A stretch of 64,000 nt of DNA from Eucalyptus grandis. Lineage: Eukaryota; Streptophyta; Magnoliopsida; Myrtales; Myrtaceae. Of this stretch, positions 34,622 to 46,044 are shown one piece after another. The notes beneath the pieces were generated by a model, which searched no databases, was not told the origin of the DNA, and saw nothing but the letters and a program-made list of their open reading frames with translations. The stretch spans positions 42,933,682 to 42,997,681 of the forward strand of contig NC_052619.1 in NCBI RefSeq assembly GCF_016545825.1, in the 5' to 3' direction. Made by a program: the position numbers and the translations under genes. How positions within the stretch are numbered: the first letter of the stretch is position 1; each line of letters opens with the position of its first letter.

Positions 34622-37600
34622 TCACATTCTACGCAATCCTAGTGACATCCTATGGGTCAAGAATATGTCTCTAGGAATAGCCTTCGTAAATGGATCAGCA
34701 ACCATTCTATTGGGTGAAATGTATTGCAGGATCACTTCTTTCTGCGCTATAATATCTCTGATGAAGTTATTCTTTATCTCAATGTGCTTTGTCCTTCCAT
34801 GATACTTGGGATCTTTCACATAGGCAATGGTTGCTTGACTATCGCAATAAACCATCACCGGTCTTGGAACTTTAGTGACAATGGCTAAATTTTCCAAGAA
34901 ACGTTTTAGCCATACTGCTTCTTGCACTGCGGCAGAACATGCAGTAAATTCTGCCTCCATTGTAGACAAGGCCGTGCATGTCTGTTTCTTGCTATTCCAA
35001 GAAATTGCACCTCCATTGAGCAAGAACGCATATCCAGAAGTCGATTTACGCTCATCCAGGTCTCCACCCCAATCGGCATCTGAATAACCTAATAGGTGTA
35101 AATCATTCCCTTGGTAACAAAATCGTTAGTCTATGGTACCCTTCAAGTATCTCAGGATCCTCTTCACTACTTTCCAGTGTGCTTAACCGGGATTTGATTG
35201 ATATCAGCTCACCAATCCCATGGCATAGCATATGTCGGGTCGAGTACACATCATAGCATACATCAAACTTCCGACCGCACTAGCGTGAGGAACAATTTTC
35301 ATCATTTTAATTTCTTCTAGAGTCTTAGGACACATTTCAGTACTTAGGCCTTCACCTTGCATGACAGGGGTATCAATGGGATTACAATGCTACATATTGA
35401 AACACTCAAGAATCTTCATAATATAAGACTCTTGTGATAAAGTAAGGAGTTTTCCTCGATCGATCTCTTTCGATCTTAACTCCTAATATATAAGCAGCTT
35501 CTCCCATGTCCTTCATCTCAAAATTGGAGGACAACCATTCTTTTATGGTGATAACCAAAACCTTGTCATTTCAGCCAACAGAATATCGTCCACATAAAGT
35601 GATAAAATCACAAATTTATCTTTGGATCGCTTGACATATACACAGTGATCTTCGATCATCGTGAAACCAAAAGTTATTATTGCCTGATGAAAACGAAGAT
35701 ACCACTGTCTAGATGATTGCTTAAGGCCATATATTGAGCGATGAAGCTTGCAAACTTTATGCTCTTGACCTTTAGCTATGAAACCTATTGGTTGTTTCAT
35801 ATAGATTTCCTCATCTAATTCTCCATTGAGAAATGCTGTCTTTACATCCATTTGATGTAATTCAAGATCCAAATGTGCAACAATGGCTAGAATAAGGCGT
35901 ATTGAGGCAAACCTTACAACTGGTGAAAAAGTTTCCTCATAGTCTATACCCTCTTGTTGAGTATAACCTTTTGCCACAAGGCGAGCCTTATACTTTTCAA
36001 TGAATCCATCCACCCTACACTTAATCTTGAAGACCCATTTGTTTCCAATGGCCTTACGATTGAGTGGTAGATTAACCAAGTCCTAGACATGGTTTGCCCT
36101 CATTGACTCCATCTCATCTTCCAAAGCTTTTCTCCATTCTTCCTTGTCAGAGGATGAGAAAGCCTCTTGAATAGTCTTAGGCTCGGCATCGTCCTTTTGA
36201 GCAATCATAAATGCTCCCCCTTCAATCTCAAAACGACGACGGTGAATACTTTTACGATTACTTTTACGCAATTGAGTTTCTCTTGAATTCAATTCATCAG
36301 GCGATGCAACACTCCCACTAGGTCTTGTATGTTGAGGTAAATCTCCATTTCCCTCTACAACATCGAGTAGGTGTGTTATCGGGGATCTTCCATCTCATAT
36401 AATTGGAAGTCCTTATCAATCTCACCTCTATTAGGAAAATCGTTCTCCAAGAACGTGACATCTCGTGACTCCATTTCGGTCACACTTCCATCAGCTTGTT
36501 CACCTATGAACACGTACCCTTTTGAGTGTTTGGAATATCTTATAAAGATACATTTCTTCCCTCTAGGACCTAATTTTCCATGTTTATGGGAAGAATCATG
36601 AACATAAGCTACACATCCCCATGGACGTAGACTACTCAAGTCTGGTTTCCTACCAGTCCATAATTCATAAAGGGTGGAAGTGACCGATTTTGAGGGCACA
36701 CAGTTAAGTATATAGGCAGTAGTCAATAACGCATCTCCCCAATAGGAGATAGGTAAATTTGCTTGCGCCATCATAGACCTAACCATTTCCAATAGGATTT
36801 TATTCCTTCTCTCAGCTACCCCATTTTGTTGTGGAGTACTAGGAATAGTCAATTGTCTTACAATTCCCTTTTCATCACAAAGAGCCTTGAATTGCTCGAT
36901 AGATACTCACGTCCCACGATCGGTTCTCAATGCCTTTATTGTTTTGTTCAACTGATTCTCTACCATCGCTATATATCGTCTAAGACAGTCCAATGCTTCT
37001 GACTTATGGGAGATCAGAAAGACATAACCGAAACGTGTGAAGTCATCTATGAAAGTGATGAAATATGAGGCTCCATGCCTCGCCCTCACATTTGAAGGAC
37101 CACAAATGTCAGAATGTATGAGATGTAATGGAAATTCAGCTCTAGTCCCTTTACCGAATGGTTTTCCAGTTGTTTTTCCCGCCAGACAATGTTCACATAC
37201 GGATAGACTAACATTAGTGAGTGACCCCAAAAGGCCTTCTTTAGTTAATCTTTGCATTCTTTGCAATCCAATGTGACCTAATCTAGCATGCAAAGTACTT
37301 GCATCAATCTCAACATTGTTAGAAGACGCAATTAAAGAAAAACAACCATCAACATTAACATTGTACTGATTATAGTCAATGTATAACACCATAAAACCAT
37401 TCGATACATGACCTGAACCATAATAAACTGTTCCATACAAAATGTCAACACAATCACCATGGAAATTCAATACATAACCTAAGCTAAGAAGAACAACTAC
37501 ATAGACCAAGTTTCGTCGAATATCTGGAGCATAAAGGACATCATGCAGGAACATGTTTCGACCACCACATAAGATTAATTTACATGTGCCGATACCCTTC

Positions 37601-37632
37601 ACTTCAACTCTTGAGTTATTTCCAACATATAT
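34622..37632 (-). pseudogene. pol: Integrase, reverse transcriptase and RNase H region of element 4, frame-broken
   Basis: Integrase (36376-37602) has HARLGHIGLQRMQ, CEHCLAGK, SDICGP with the first Asp, RTDRG with the second, and QNGVAERRNK with the Glu. One frameshift lies near 36880. Reverse transcriptase (35543-36292) has NKWVFKIK, KARLVAKGYTQQEGIDY, QMDVKTAFLNGELDEEIYM, SIYGLKQSSRQWY and YVDDILLA. A stop interrupts its N-terminal side near 36085, where a Trp codon is expected. RNase H (34622-35023) has [25 protein letters not shown] and [13 protein letters not shown]. The remainder between reverse transcriptase and RNase H is degraded. Confidence 0.9.
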
Positions 37633-38646
37633 TCATCTTCTTCCAGGCAGTATCCGACGATACTCCACAAATGCTTCTCGGTCTCTAGCTACATGGTCTG
37701 TTGCTCCTGAGTCTACAATCCACATAGGATGAGATTTAGCAAGCATTTTAGTACTAGAAACAAAAACATTACTGAAAGTAATGGAGTAATAGGGTACCTT
37801 TTTCGGCTCGGTGCATTCACGAGCAAAGTGGCCCATCTTGCCACAATTGTGGCATTCCATCTTGGCCTTGTCCTTCTTCCCATCACGCTTCTGGCGTCGG
37901 AAGGTCCTAGCCCTCTTGGGTCCCTGATCAGTCATCTTCCCTTTGTTGTTGAAATGAAGATTCCTCTTGCGCTTGAAGCCCGAAGCCTTGCATGAACTCG
38001 ATTCAGCAACATAAGCATGGGTAGAGGATCTCGCAGCCTCTAGGCACTCATCCTCTAATTCCAAATGACGCGCAATATCATCAAAAGTGACGATGTTCTC
38101 ATTATGCGTCATCTTGATCTTCATATGCTCCCAATTATCAGGAAGAGACCTTATAATAACCTGAACTTGCTGTTCATCAGTAAAGGAGTGACCTGTCGAC
38201 TTCAGCTCACGGATGATGTTTGACATCTCCCGAAGATGCTGCCTCATCGTTACATTTGGGCGCTTTTGAAATGTGTCAAACTTGATGGTGAGTCTCCTCA
38301 GCTTAGTGGCAAATGTACCCCCAAACTTATCCTTCAAGGCAACCCACATAGCTTGAGTTTTGTCATAACTCTCAAACTCACACATGAGATCATCTTGCAT
38401 ACAGCTCAGCAATGTGATGCGAGCAATGCTATTTTTCTTTTTCCAAGCTTGATAAGCTGCCAGATCTCTCATGTGTTGAGCTGAAGTTCCATGCTCAGGT
38501 TCATCCATGGTATGGTTGACGGTTTCCAAAACCTCTTGCTCCTTAAGGATGTACTGAACCTTTCAGTGCCAAATATCATAATTGTCACCGTTAAGCTTTT
38601 CACCCTTATTGAGGTCAGCCACAATGGTCTTGGATGCCGATGCCAT
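37633..38646 (-). pseudogene. gag: gag and protease of element 4, one stop near the N-terminus
   Basis: The ATG at 38646 opens MASASKTIVADLNKGEKL. After GDNYDIWH a TGA at 38563-38565 interrupts the frame where an Arg codon (CGA) is likely. From there 298 codons stay open: a UBN2-type gag domain with KLRRLTIKFDTFQ and DNWEHMKIKM, a basic stretch, a zinc knuckle CHNCGKMGHFAREC (CX2CX4HX4C) and the protease site WIVDSGATDHVA. A frameshift at about 37633 separates it from integrase. This is the best preserved ORF of any element here. Confidence 0.88.
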
Positions 38647-40094
38647 AATCAATTGCTATAACACATTGACATAATAAACGCAGAATCAATACTAGCACAC
38701 TATACATAGTAACACACATATTTAATTTGTAGCAAAGACAAACTAAATTAATGATAATTCAACAAAAGACACAAAAGCAAAAGTTCACTATGTTCCCAAT
38801 CAACTTCTATGTACAATTGTTCTATTATCATTAATTAGTTTAATTTGCGCAAATGTTAAGTTCTAGGTGAGAACTATTTCAAATTCTACCAACCTACGAA
38901 CTCCCATTAGGAAAAAATAATTACATGACCTTATGTAATTTCTACATTTTTACTTAACACAAAAAAAAAAAAAAAAACATAGCATGATAATAATCAACGT
39001 ATAAACAACAATCATGCTTCAACTATGATTAAAATTGCAATTCAACATGTAATGGATTTCCTACCATTGTTCTAATTTTCTAACAACTAGAAATATATAC
39101 ATCATATTATTGAACCAAGCTCTACACAGCATATATATAACATCATTTGCACACAAGCTAGCTCTTTGTATTTCCCTAATCACAAGAAAATACAAGCTAC
39201 AAATGAATAAGTTGCATTAAACCCCAAAAAATACGCGTACATAGGGTTCCCTTAGCATTTTCATACATTTATAAAATTCAAAAGTATAAAATAATTATAC
39301 CACTGTGTAGAGAACATTCATACGAACCAAATGCCACCAACCACGCTCCAATTGGAGCTCGCACGCGCCCCCATGCGCCGCCTAAGTGCGCGGCGCATGT
39401 GGCGCACGCGCCAGCGAGCCGAACGGCTCCTGGCCGGTCTGACCGGTCCGAACGGTCCAACTGGTGACCGGTTCGATCGGTCCAACCGGTGAACGGTCCG
39501 ACCGGTTTGACCGCCGGACTGGTTGACTGGTCCGATTGTTGACCAATCAAGGGTCGGGTCAAGAATCGGGTCGGGTCGCTGGTCGGGTCGAGTCGCCGGG
39601 CAGTGACCAACCGGCCAGCGTCGCCCAGCGGCGTCATTGATGACGTCATCCCGGATTACCAACCATTAGGTGACGTCACGGTGGACGTCACCATGTGTCG
39701 GGCTCCTTAGCCAACTGGTGCGTGTGGCGCACGCGCTCGTTGTGCCAGCGCTTTAGGCACATGGCGCCCACACGCAACGGCCACGGCCGTGCGTGTGGCC
39801 GCATCCAGCGTCGCCTGGCAGCGCTCGACCCACCGCCGGACTCGTCTCAACAATTTCTTTCACCCTGTATATTCAAAAATTAATTTTGACCAAAAAATTA
39901 TTTCGAAAAACGGCCAAAACCTCACGGATGCACACGATCCCGAACCTAATCTTTGCTCCCGTTCAATTTCGAGTTTTTTATATGGCAATTCCGACCATTG
40001 GAGATCCAAACAGGGTAGAATACAATCTCTTGATCTCAATATCAAATGGTAAATGAGAAAACTCGATAAAAAATAAGGCAGAAATCACGATCGG
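38647..40094 (-). other. Long 5' leader of element 4
   Basis: A 1.4-kb untranslated leader lies between primer site and gag. Its central part (about 39320-39600) is GC-rich and built from short repeats around GGTCCGACCGGT, which produces unbroken but meaningless open frames on both strands. Confidence 0.6.
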
Positions 40095-40106
40095 GCTCTA
40101 ATACCA
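40095..40106 (-). promoter_or_regulatory. Primer-binding site of element 4
   Basis: The minus strand reads TGGTATTAGAGC, one substitution from the initiator tRNA-Met primer site, next to the 5' LTR. Confidence 0.85.
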
Positions 40107-40107
40107 A

Positions 40108-40508
40108 TGTTGGAATTCTAGTCGGCGGAAGACGACTTACCTGATTCCGATGCACAAACAGCAAATAGCCCCGGAACGAACGTTGAATTGCCGACAAAAT
40201 CACGAACAACACTACCTCACGTTAGTCTGGATGCAATCACGAGGAAAACACTCGATTTCCACGGCGTAAATGCCGATTGTTCTTGCAAAGATGAAATGGA
40301 ACACCTTGATCTTTTTTGAAGGAAATGGAGAGAAAATATGGTGCAAATGAATGGCCAACATTGCCAACGGTTGTGTTCGGGAGCCTTTTATACGTCTCTC
40401 TTCGTACCCCTCCATTTGTGCCTTTCCATCGTAGCATATCAAGTCCAATTGGTGCGGTCCAATCGCACCCCATCATGGACGTACTAGCTAACTAGCTAAA
40501 GTACAACA
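40108..40508 (-). repeat. 5' LTR of element 4
   Basis: 401-bp partner of 33059-33459. It is bounded by TGTT and AACA and followed by the GAATC duplication. Confidence 0.93.
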
Positions 40509-40582
40509 GAATCATTGTCAACTTTCTCTGTCTTTTTCAATATTCTATAATTCTCTTCGAAGTCAGTCTTAATAGGCAATCT

Positions 40583-40906
40583 ATGTCTTTTTCAATAGCT
40601 GAGGAGAACCACAAACCGTTCCCCGAGCACAAGCCGCCCAAGAAGGAGGACAAGCCACCAAAGGGTAAGGGTGAGAAGCCGCCAATGGAGCACAAGCCAC
40701 CATTTGAGCACCACCCAGCCAAAGGTTCTCCTTTCCACGACAAGCCACCCAAGAAAGAGGACAAGCCACCAAAGGGTAAGGGCGAGAAGCCGCCGATGGA
40801 GCACAAGCCCCCGTTTGAGCATCCCCGGGAGAAGAAGCCAAAGGGCCCTCCTTTCCCCCACAAGCCACCCCACAAGCCTCCTCACAAGCCTCCCACTGAG
40901 AAGTGA
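40583..40906 (+). CDS. Proline-rich protein, copy C (5' end missing)
   Basis: An open frame of 107 codons encodes EENHKPFPEHKPPKKEDKPP, then KGKGEKPPMEHKPPFEH twice, and ends HKPPHKPPHKPPTEK. It is clearly related to genes A and B but lacks the acidic HILVEEVEEDSK module. There is no signal peptide. The sequence just before GAGGAGAAC (TATGTCTTTTTCAATAG) looks like an intron acceptor, so the real coding part may begin at 40599 as a second exon; the ATG at 40583 would then be fortuitous. Element 4 is inserted about 75-90 bp upstream. No matching first exon was found before 33054, so I treat it as a probable 5'-truncated gene. Confidence 0.65.
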   Translation: MSFSIAEENHKPFPEHKPPKKEDKPPKGKGEKPPMEHKPPFEHHPAKGSPFHDKPPKKEDKPPKGKGEKPPMEHKPPFEHPREKKPKGPPFPHKPPHKPPHKPPTEK

Positions 40907-40960
40907 AGAAGCTGCCTTGTCTCTCGTGATGGGTTCTATGAGTCTGTCCATGAGGACTTA

Positions 40961-40966
40961 AATAAA
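40961..40966 (+). terminator. Polyadenylation signal after gene C
   Basis: A canonical AATAAA lies 55 bp downstream of the TGA stop at 40904-40906. Confidence 0.6.
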
Positions 40967-43133
40967 GTGCTCTTTCACGTACTTTAAATTATAATCTTCA
41001 ATGTTTTAGAGGCCAATGCAGCTCATGCCGGTGGTTTCATCTCGTATTATCGCTCTGTAATTTTCATTGGTCAGTGCTTATCTACTATGCTTGAGCTTTA
41101 AACTTTCATTTTTCCTTGCCATTATGGGAAAAGAATAGACGGGTTCCAGGGAATCGTACCTCAAGTTCTAAATATCGAGATTCCTCTAAATAACACTTGT
41201 ATATCCACGCCATTCGAAAATGTGCCACTCGAAAATGTAGTCACACACTCGGATTAACACCCATCTGTTGACCAATGCCCCTTGCTCTCACAAAACATTT
41301 GCTTGTTTCAAATTTTCTGAGAATCTTCTCTCTTTGGCCTTGGCAACAATATGCACACGAGCACTCTGTTCCTTTATTTTTTTTCGGTCAAGCTCCAACC
41401 ATCACAACCACGCACGAGCACTCCCTCTCCGCCAGGGAAAGATGCTCTACATGCATTTTGTGCCAAAGATAAGTTTTCCTCTTGTTAACTGGTCCCTCCA
41501 GGGAACTATGAAAGATTCTGGATTGAGTTTGGATCAAGCCCATTATAGGCTAAAAGCCCAACAAGAACTAAGTCCTATATAAGAGAAGACGGGTTTATAA
41601 CACCTGTGTACAATGTTAGTTTTTAAAGTGATGTGATAGATCCTAACAGAGTATTTAAATTAATGAAGTATATTCAAGTCTAGAAGTTCGCCCCAATAAC
41701 TTTTAAATCTAGGTATATTGTGTCATAAGCACAATGTGAGTTTTTAAAACATTTAGTATGTATATACATATATGTATTTATTTTCTCATTTCTTGTTACA
41801 TGCAAGTTGTGCCGTACACATGCGAATAAGCAAGTCTTTAGACAATTACTTGAGAGTTAACATCAATGAGAGCAAATACTCGAACAATAACAATTAGAGA
41901 AAGTAGACCTAATTATGGACATGAAGGACCACGGGCCGGTCTGGTCATATGGGCCCCAAGGGCACTTTTAATTGGGATTGGCCAAGACTATTTAATTATG
42001 AAAAAAAGGCCTGGTTAGATTAGGCTAGTGGCAGTCTGGCCAAACCCGAACATTTTACACATGAAATTATGGTTATGGGTGGACCTGGGCAACTATATAT
42101 TAAGCCTAACCTAAAGGCGCAGCTAAGTTTGATCACCTCTTAAAAGGAGAGTAAAAAACTTGAACTCTTTCTCTATTGTCCCTTTCTCGACTTTTCCCCT
42201 AAAGTTAACTAATTTTCTAAATGTTCCCAAAACATTGACAGCTAATCTGGCTGTAGCATTATTCTTTCCCTCATCCAATGACCAAGTGACTCACAACTGC
42301 CCCTCAAAAACTAGATATGTTGCCCATTGATTTTGCCAAGAAATGGGGAGTTAATTGGTCAACGTACAATAACAAGTTAATTGCAATGTGATTGAAACCG
42401 GGAACAAGTTATTACGTTGGTGAATTTTAGTTGCTAATTTTATGTTGATGAACAAAAAACAATGACGTGAGCATAGATTATATGCAAAAGAAGGTGAGGC
42501 CCATAAACCTAACCGTGAAAACGGACCTTGACGATATGAAGAATGAGCCAAGAAGGGCCAATGGGCCTTTTAATGATCCGCAAATTGTGGCGACAAGATT
42601 TCAAGGCCATGATAAGTTAAATTATGGTTTGTTATGTAGAGGACCATGTATGAGAGGAGACGGGTTTTGAAAAAATGTAATGGAAATATTTAAGAGTGCT
42701 ACTAAAAAAATTCTTTAACATACTAAAATTCAAAATGTGTGAGATACTTAACTATGACAATTGAATCCTAGATAGAAATAAAAAAAAAATAGAAAATAGA
42801 AGAAATGGGGTCATTGTTTTGTAATTGAATAATTGAGAGCAATTTTATCTTTTAGTGTAAACAGGGTGGATTTAGTCTTATAAAGGGATGGAAATAGCTC
42901 CGCCTTTTAAAAAACTGTAAAAAGGAGAAAAAAAAAAGGGCCTTTTTGTGTATATTTCGGGAGAAGGAAATAACATAAGTCAAATTAAGAAAAAAAAGGG
43001 TTAGTTCCACGTACAATCTGGAAAAAGTTTGTGATTACTCATTTTTGTGTGTTTAAACTTATGTTTCTGGCCTTATCCTCACTTGGGGGATTTTGAAAAT
43101 TGAATCTATGGATATTTAAAGGTGGATGGGCAA
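40967..43133. other. Intergenic DNA, no gene seen
   Basis: AT-rich sequence with several homopolymer runs. GACGGGTTT blocks recur near 41588 and 42659. I found no protein domain, RNA gene or transposon boundary. Confidence 0.4.
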
Positions 43134-43138
43134 CATAC

Positions 43139-43779
43139 TGTTGGTAATTTGTTTATAAAACAAATTGAGAGGTGCATTGTCCCACATCGAAAGATGTGAG
43201 TGCGCACGTGGACGAGATTTGGCATTAACCAACGATCATTATTTTATTTATTGAGAAAATTCGGATTTATTTATATAAAATATTAACTACAAAATCTTGT
43301 TGAAACAGTGCGATTATTCATGAAAAGTTACAATTATTTATTATTTATTATTTATTTAATTCCGAATTTTATATCTTTTCAACGTAACCTTTGAGGCGTA
43401 CTTTTCACGAAAGGTTGTCTTTGTTCTTTTGCAACCTTTTGAAGAGTTGCCTTTATTCGAAAGAAAAAGATAAATACGTTTGTTTTGAGATCAAACACAC
43501 ATCTTCTTCCATTTTTTTTCATTTTCTTTTGAGAGAAACTACAGCTATTGTTTCTAATTGTTTCCCATGAGAGATCCTGGAGAAATACTAGAATTGCTAT
43601 CTAGTATTCTTGTTTGAGACTTTGTTGTATCTTGGAGGAAATTTGCCGGTGACCATTAGCAACGTAGTTGGGCAAATAAATCCTTAAAGAAAGTGATATC
43701 TCGCCTCAAAGTCCGACTTGAGTACTCTAACGATCCGACTTTATTGTTTTACCCAATACGAAGCCATATTTTCCCAACA
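43139..43779 (+). repeat. 5' LTR of element 5
   Basis: 641-bp partner of 50991-51623. TG and CA ends and the flanking CATAC fix its boundaries. Confidence 0.92.
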
Positions 43780-44143
43780 ATTTTAAGGATTTAATTTTTG
43801 CTACAATGAAGTTAGTGTGACATCCAGATTTTCGGGTTCTAATTTATTTGGATAAATAGGGCCGTTGTTGTTCGGATTGAAGCGGGGATTGTGAAATTGG
43901 GATGCAAGTGGGCTATATTGGTAGGGAAAATACCAATTGGAATGACGAGGTGTTGAATGAAATTATGAGAGTCAATTTAAATTGAATCAAGAGGGATTAA
44001 GGTCCAATTGGGAAGAAAAATTAGCAAAATTCGTATGCCACCTCTACCCCATATTTTGGCCTACCTAAATGCTTCTAGAAGGGGCAAATTTGTCTTTGAA
44101 TTGTGAGTGGATGACAGCCTATGGTGGCCCACGTGCGGATGAC

Positions 44144-44146
<3 letters not shown>

Positions 44147-44194
<48 letters not shown>
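44147..44194 (+). repeat. GA dinucleotide microsatellite
   Basis: About 24 uninterrupted AG/GA units inside the solo LTR. Confidence 0.95.
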
Positions 44195-44198
<4 letters not shown>

Positions 44199-45697
44199 GA
44201 GAGGAAAAGGGAAACCGGTTCCCCATTTCTTCCTCGTCATTGCCTCTCCCCTGCATCTCCATCTTCTTCCCCTTTCTTTGGGGTTTCTTCTTCAGCAACA
44301 ACCGAAGAAGCCGGGAAAGCGTGTAGGGCGGCTTCGCTGTCGCGCCTGTCGCCGTCATCGTGGCACGCCGCAAGCACCGGAGCTGCTCGCGAACCCGAGC
44401 CCGTCGTCGTGCTGCCGTCCGCGCATCTCCGCCCCCTCTCCTCCCTCCGGTTCGAAGCGAAGCGGAAGCGAAGCGAGCGGCAACCATCGTCGGTTGAAGG
44501 AGCTGCAGTCACGCCGGCTGTCGGACCGCCGCCTGCTCGGCCGCACGCCGCCGCTCCGCCGTTCGCCTCGTCCTGTCGAGCTGCCACCTCTGTCCAGCCT
44601 CTGTTTCGCCTCTGGTTGGTCTCTTTCGGCCACCTCAGGCCGTCGCCCGACCTCCTCTAGCCACCGTCGACCTCGCCGAAGCTCCGCCTCGCCCTCAGCC
44701 GCCCTTGGCCGCCTCAACCAGCCCGAATCTGCCCCGATCAGCGCGATCGAGAGGGTTGCAGAAAATGGGTATCACGCAGAGGGTTTTGGCCGTTTGGCCA
44801 TCTTCCGAGCGGATGCTCGGCCCGCTTTGGGAAAGTCGATCCTCGCGTGGAGCCCGTCATTTTGAGTGAGTTTTACTCACTAATGCCTTCTTAGTTTGCT
44901 AATTATGCTTAAAGGTTGATTAGTGTTAATTAAGTGTAATTAGGTTGTTAGATTAGAATTGATTAGTGATTATTAGTTAATTGCTTTGCATATTAGTTGT
45001 GTAATTAGTGTAATTAGATAGAGAATTGCATGTAGTATTTATTGGATCCTTCTTGGGATTTTTCCCGTCCCTTATCGGGTGTTTATTAAGCGATTCGGGC
45101 CTAGGTGGTATTTTTAGGAATTAATTATTAATTTTCGAAATTAATTATTTAATTATTTATTTCCCGGAAATTCAATTGAGATGGCTAGTGACCGGGAGTT
45201 TTTATGCTGATGATCATGGCGCAGTCCGTTTATTTAATTGGGCTTTATTTTGAGCTAAATTGAATTTTTAGTAATTAATAATTAATTTTCGAAATTAATT
45301 AATTAATTAATTATTTTCGGAAATTAAGATTTTGATGGCCGACGACCGAAATCTCGTGCTGATCGTCGTGGTGTAGTCCGTTTATTTATTTGAGCTCCAC
45401 GTTGTATGGAATTGAATAAATTGTGATATTTTAGGGATTTACCTAAATTGATTGAAATTAGTCGAGATTGAATTGTTGATTGGTAAATGGCCAAGTATGT
45501 TATTCAGCGGTTATAATGCTTTGTTGAGTTGATTTAATTATTTGATTGAGAAATCGTTGGGTATTGGTTATCACCTGAATGGAAATACGTGGGCTCGGTG
45601 AATCGGAATATCACTGGAGAATGCACGTGTATTCAGTGGTTGATTATGTCATCTTGGCGAAGAGGTTGCCTTAGAGAATGCTCGTAAATTGTTGAAA

Positions 45698-45911
45698 GTT
45701 GATCATGCCTGTGTGGCGATAGTTGATCATGCCTGTGTGGCGATAAGTGATCATGCCTGTGTGGCGATAGTTGATCATGCCTGTGTGGCGATAAGTGATC
45801 ATGCCTGTGTGGCGATAGTTGATCATACCTGTGTGGCGATAAGTGATCATGCCTGTGTGGCGATAAGTGATCATGCCTGTGTGGCGATAGTTGATCATGC
45901 CTGGGTGGCAT
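45698..45911 (+). repeat. 24-bp minisatellite, nine copies
   Basis: The unit is TGATCATGCCTGTGTGGCGA plus four bases (TAGT or TAAG). It repeats with an exact 24-bp period; the last copy is degenerate. Because 24 is a multiple of three, several frames stay open, but there is no other sign of coding. Confidence 0.95.
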
Positions 45912-45948
45912 AGATTGTGCCTATGTGGCCGTATTTCTATGTATCGAT

Positions 45949-46044
45949 TATCGAAAGTGGTCGAGTGGGACCATAAAGCCATTGAGTATCGAAAGTGGTC
46001 GAGTGGGACCGTAAAGCCATTGAGTATCGAAAGTGGTCGAGTGG
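45949..46044 (+). repeat. 38-bp minisatellite, about 2.5 copies
   Basis: The unit begins TATCGAAAGTGGTCGAGTGG. Copies start at 45949, 45987 and 46025; the third is partial. It lies close to the 24-bp array in the solo LTR. Confidence 0.9.

Larger units (their letters stand above)
33059..40508 (-). mobile_element. Complete Ty1-copia retrotransposon, non-Sirevirus type (element 4)
   Basis: This 7450-bp element has 401-bp LTRs (33059-33459 and 40108-40508) that begin TGTTGGAATTC and end CAACA. A perfect 5-bp duplication, GAATC, lies at 33054-33058 and 40509-40513. Minus-strand order is 5' LTR, primer site, a 1.4-kb leader, gag with zinc knuckle, protease, integrase, reverse transcriptase, RNase H, about 1.1 kb of 3' non-coding sequence, polypurine tract and 3' LTR. 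The LTRs differ at about 15 sites in 401 bp, so it is older than element 1. It sits about 75 bp upstream of the surviving part of gene C. Confidence 0.94.

Noticed and set aside
39278..39662. Minus-strand frames of 114-123 codons
   Set aside because: They fall in the repetitive GC-rich leader of element 4 and upstream of its gag start.
44278..44865. GC-rich open frames on both strands
   Set aside because: They lie within the solo LTR, are Arg/Pro/Ser/Ala-rich in every frame and show no domain. Base composition explains them.
45698..45911. Regular 24-bp repeats, at first sight CRISPR-like
   Set aside because: The repeats are directly adjacent with no unique spacers, and this is plant DNA. 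It is a minisatellite.
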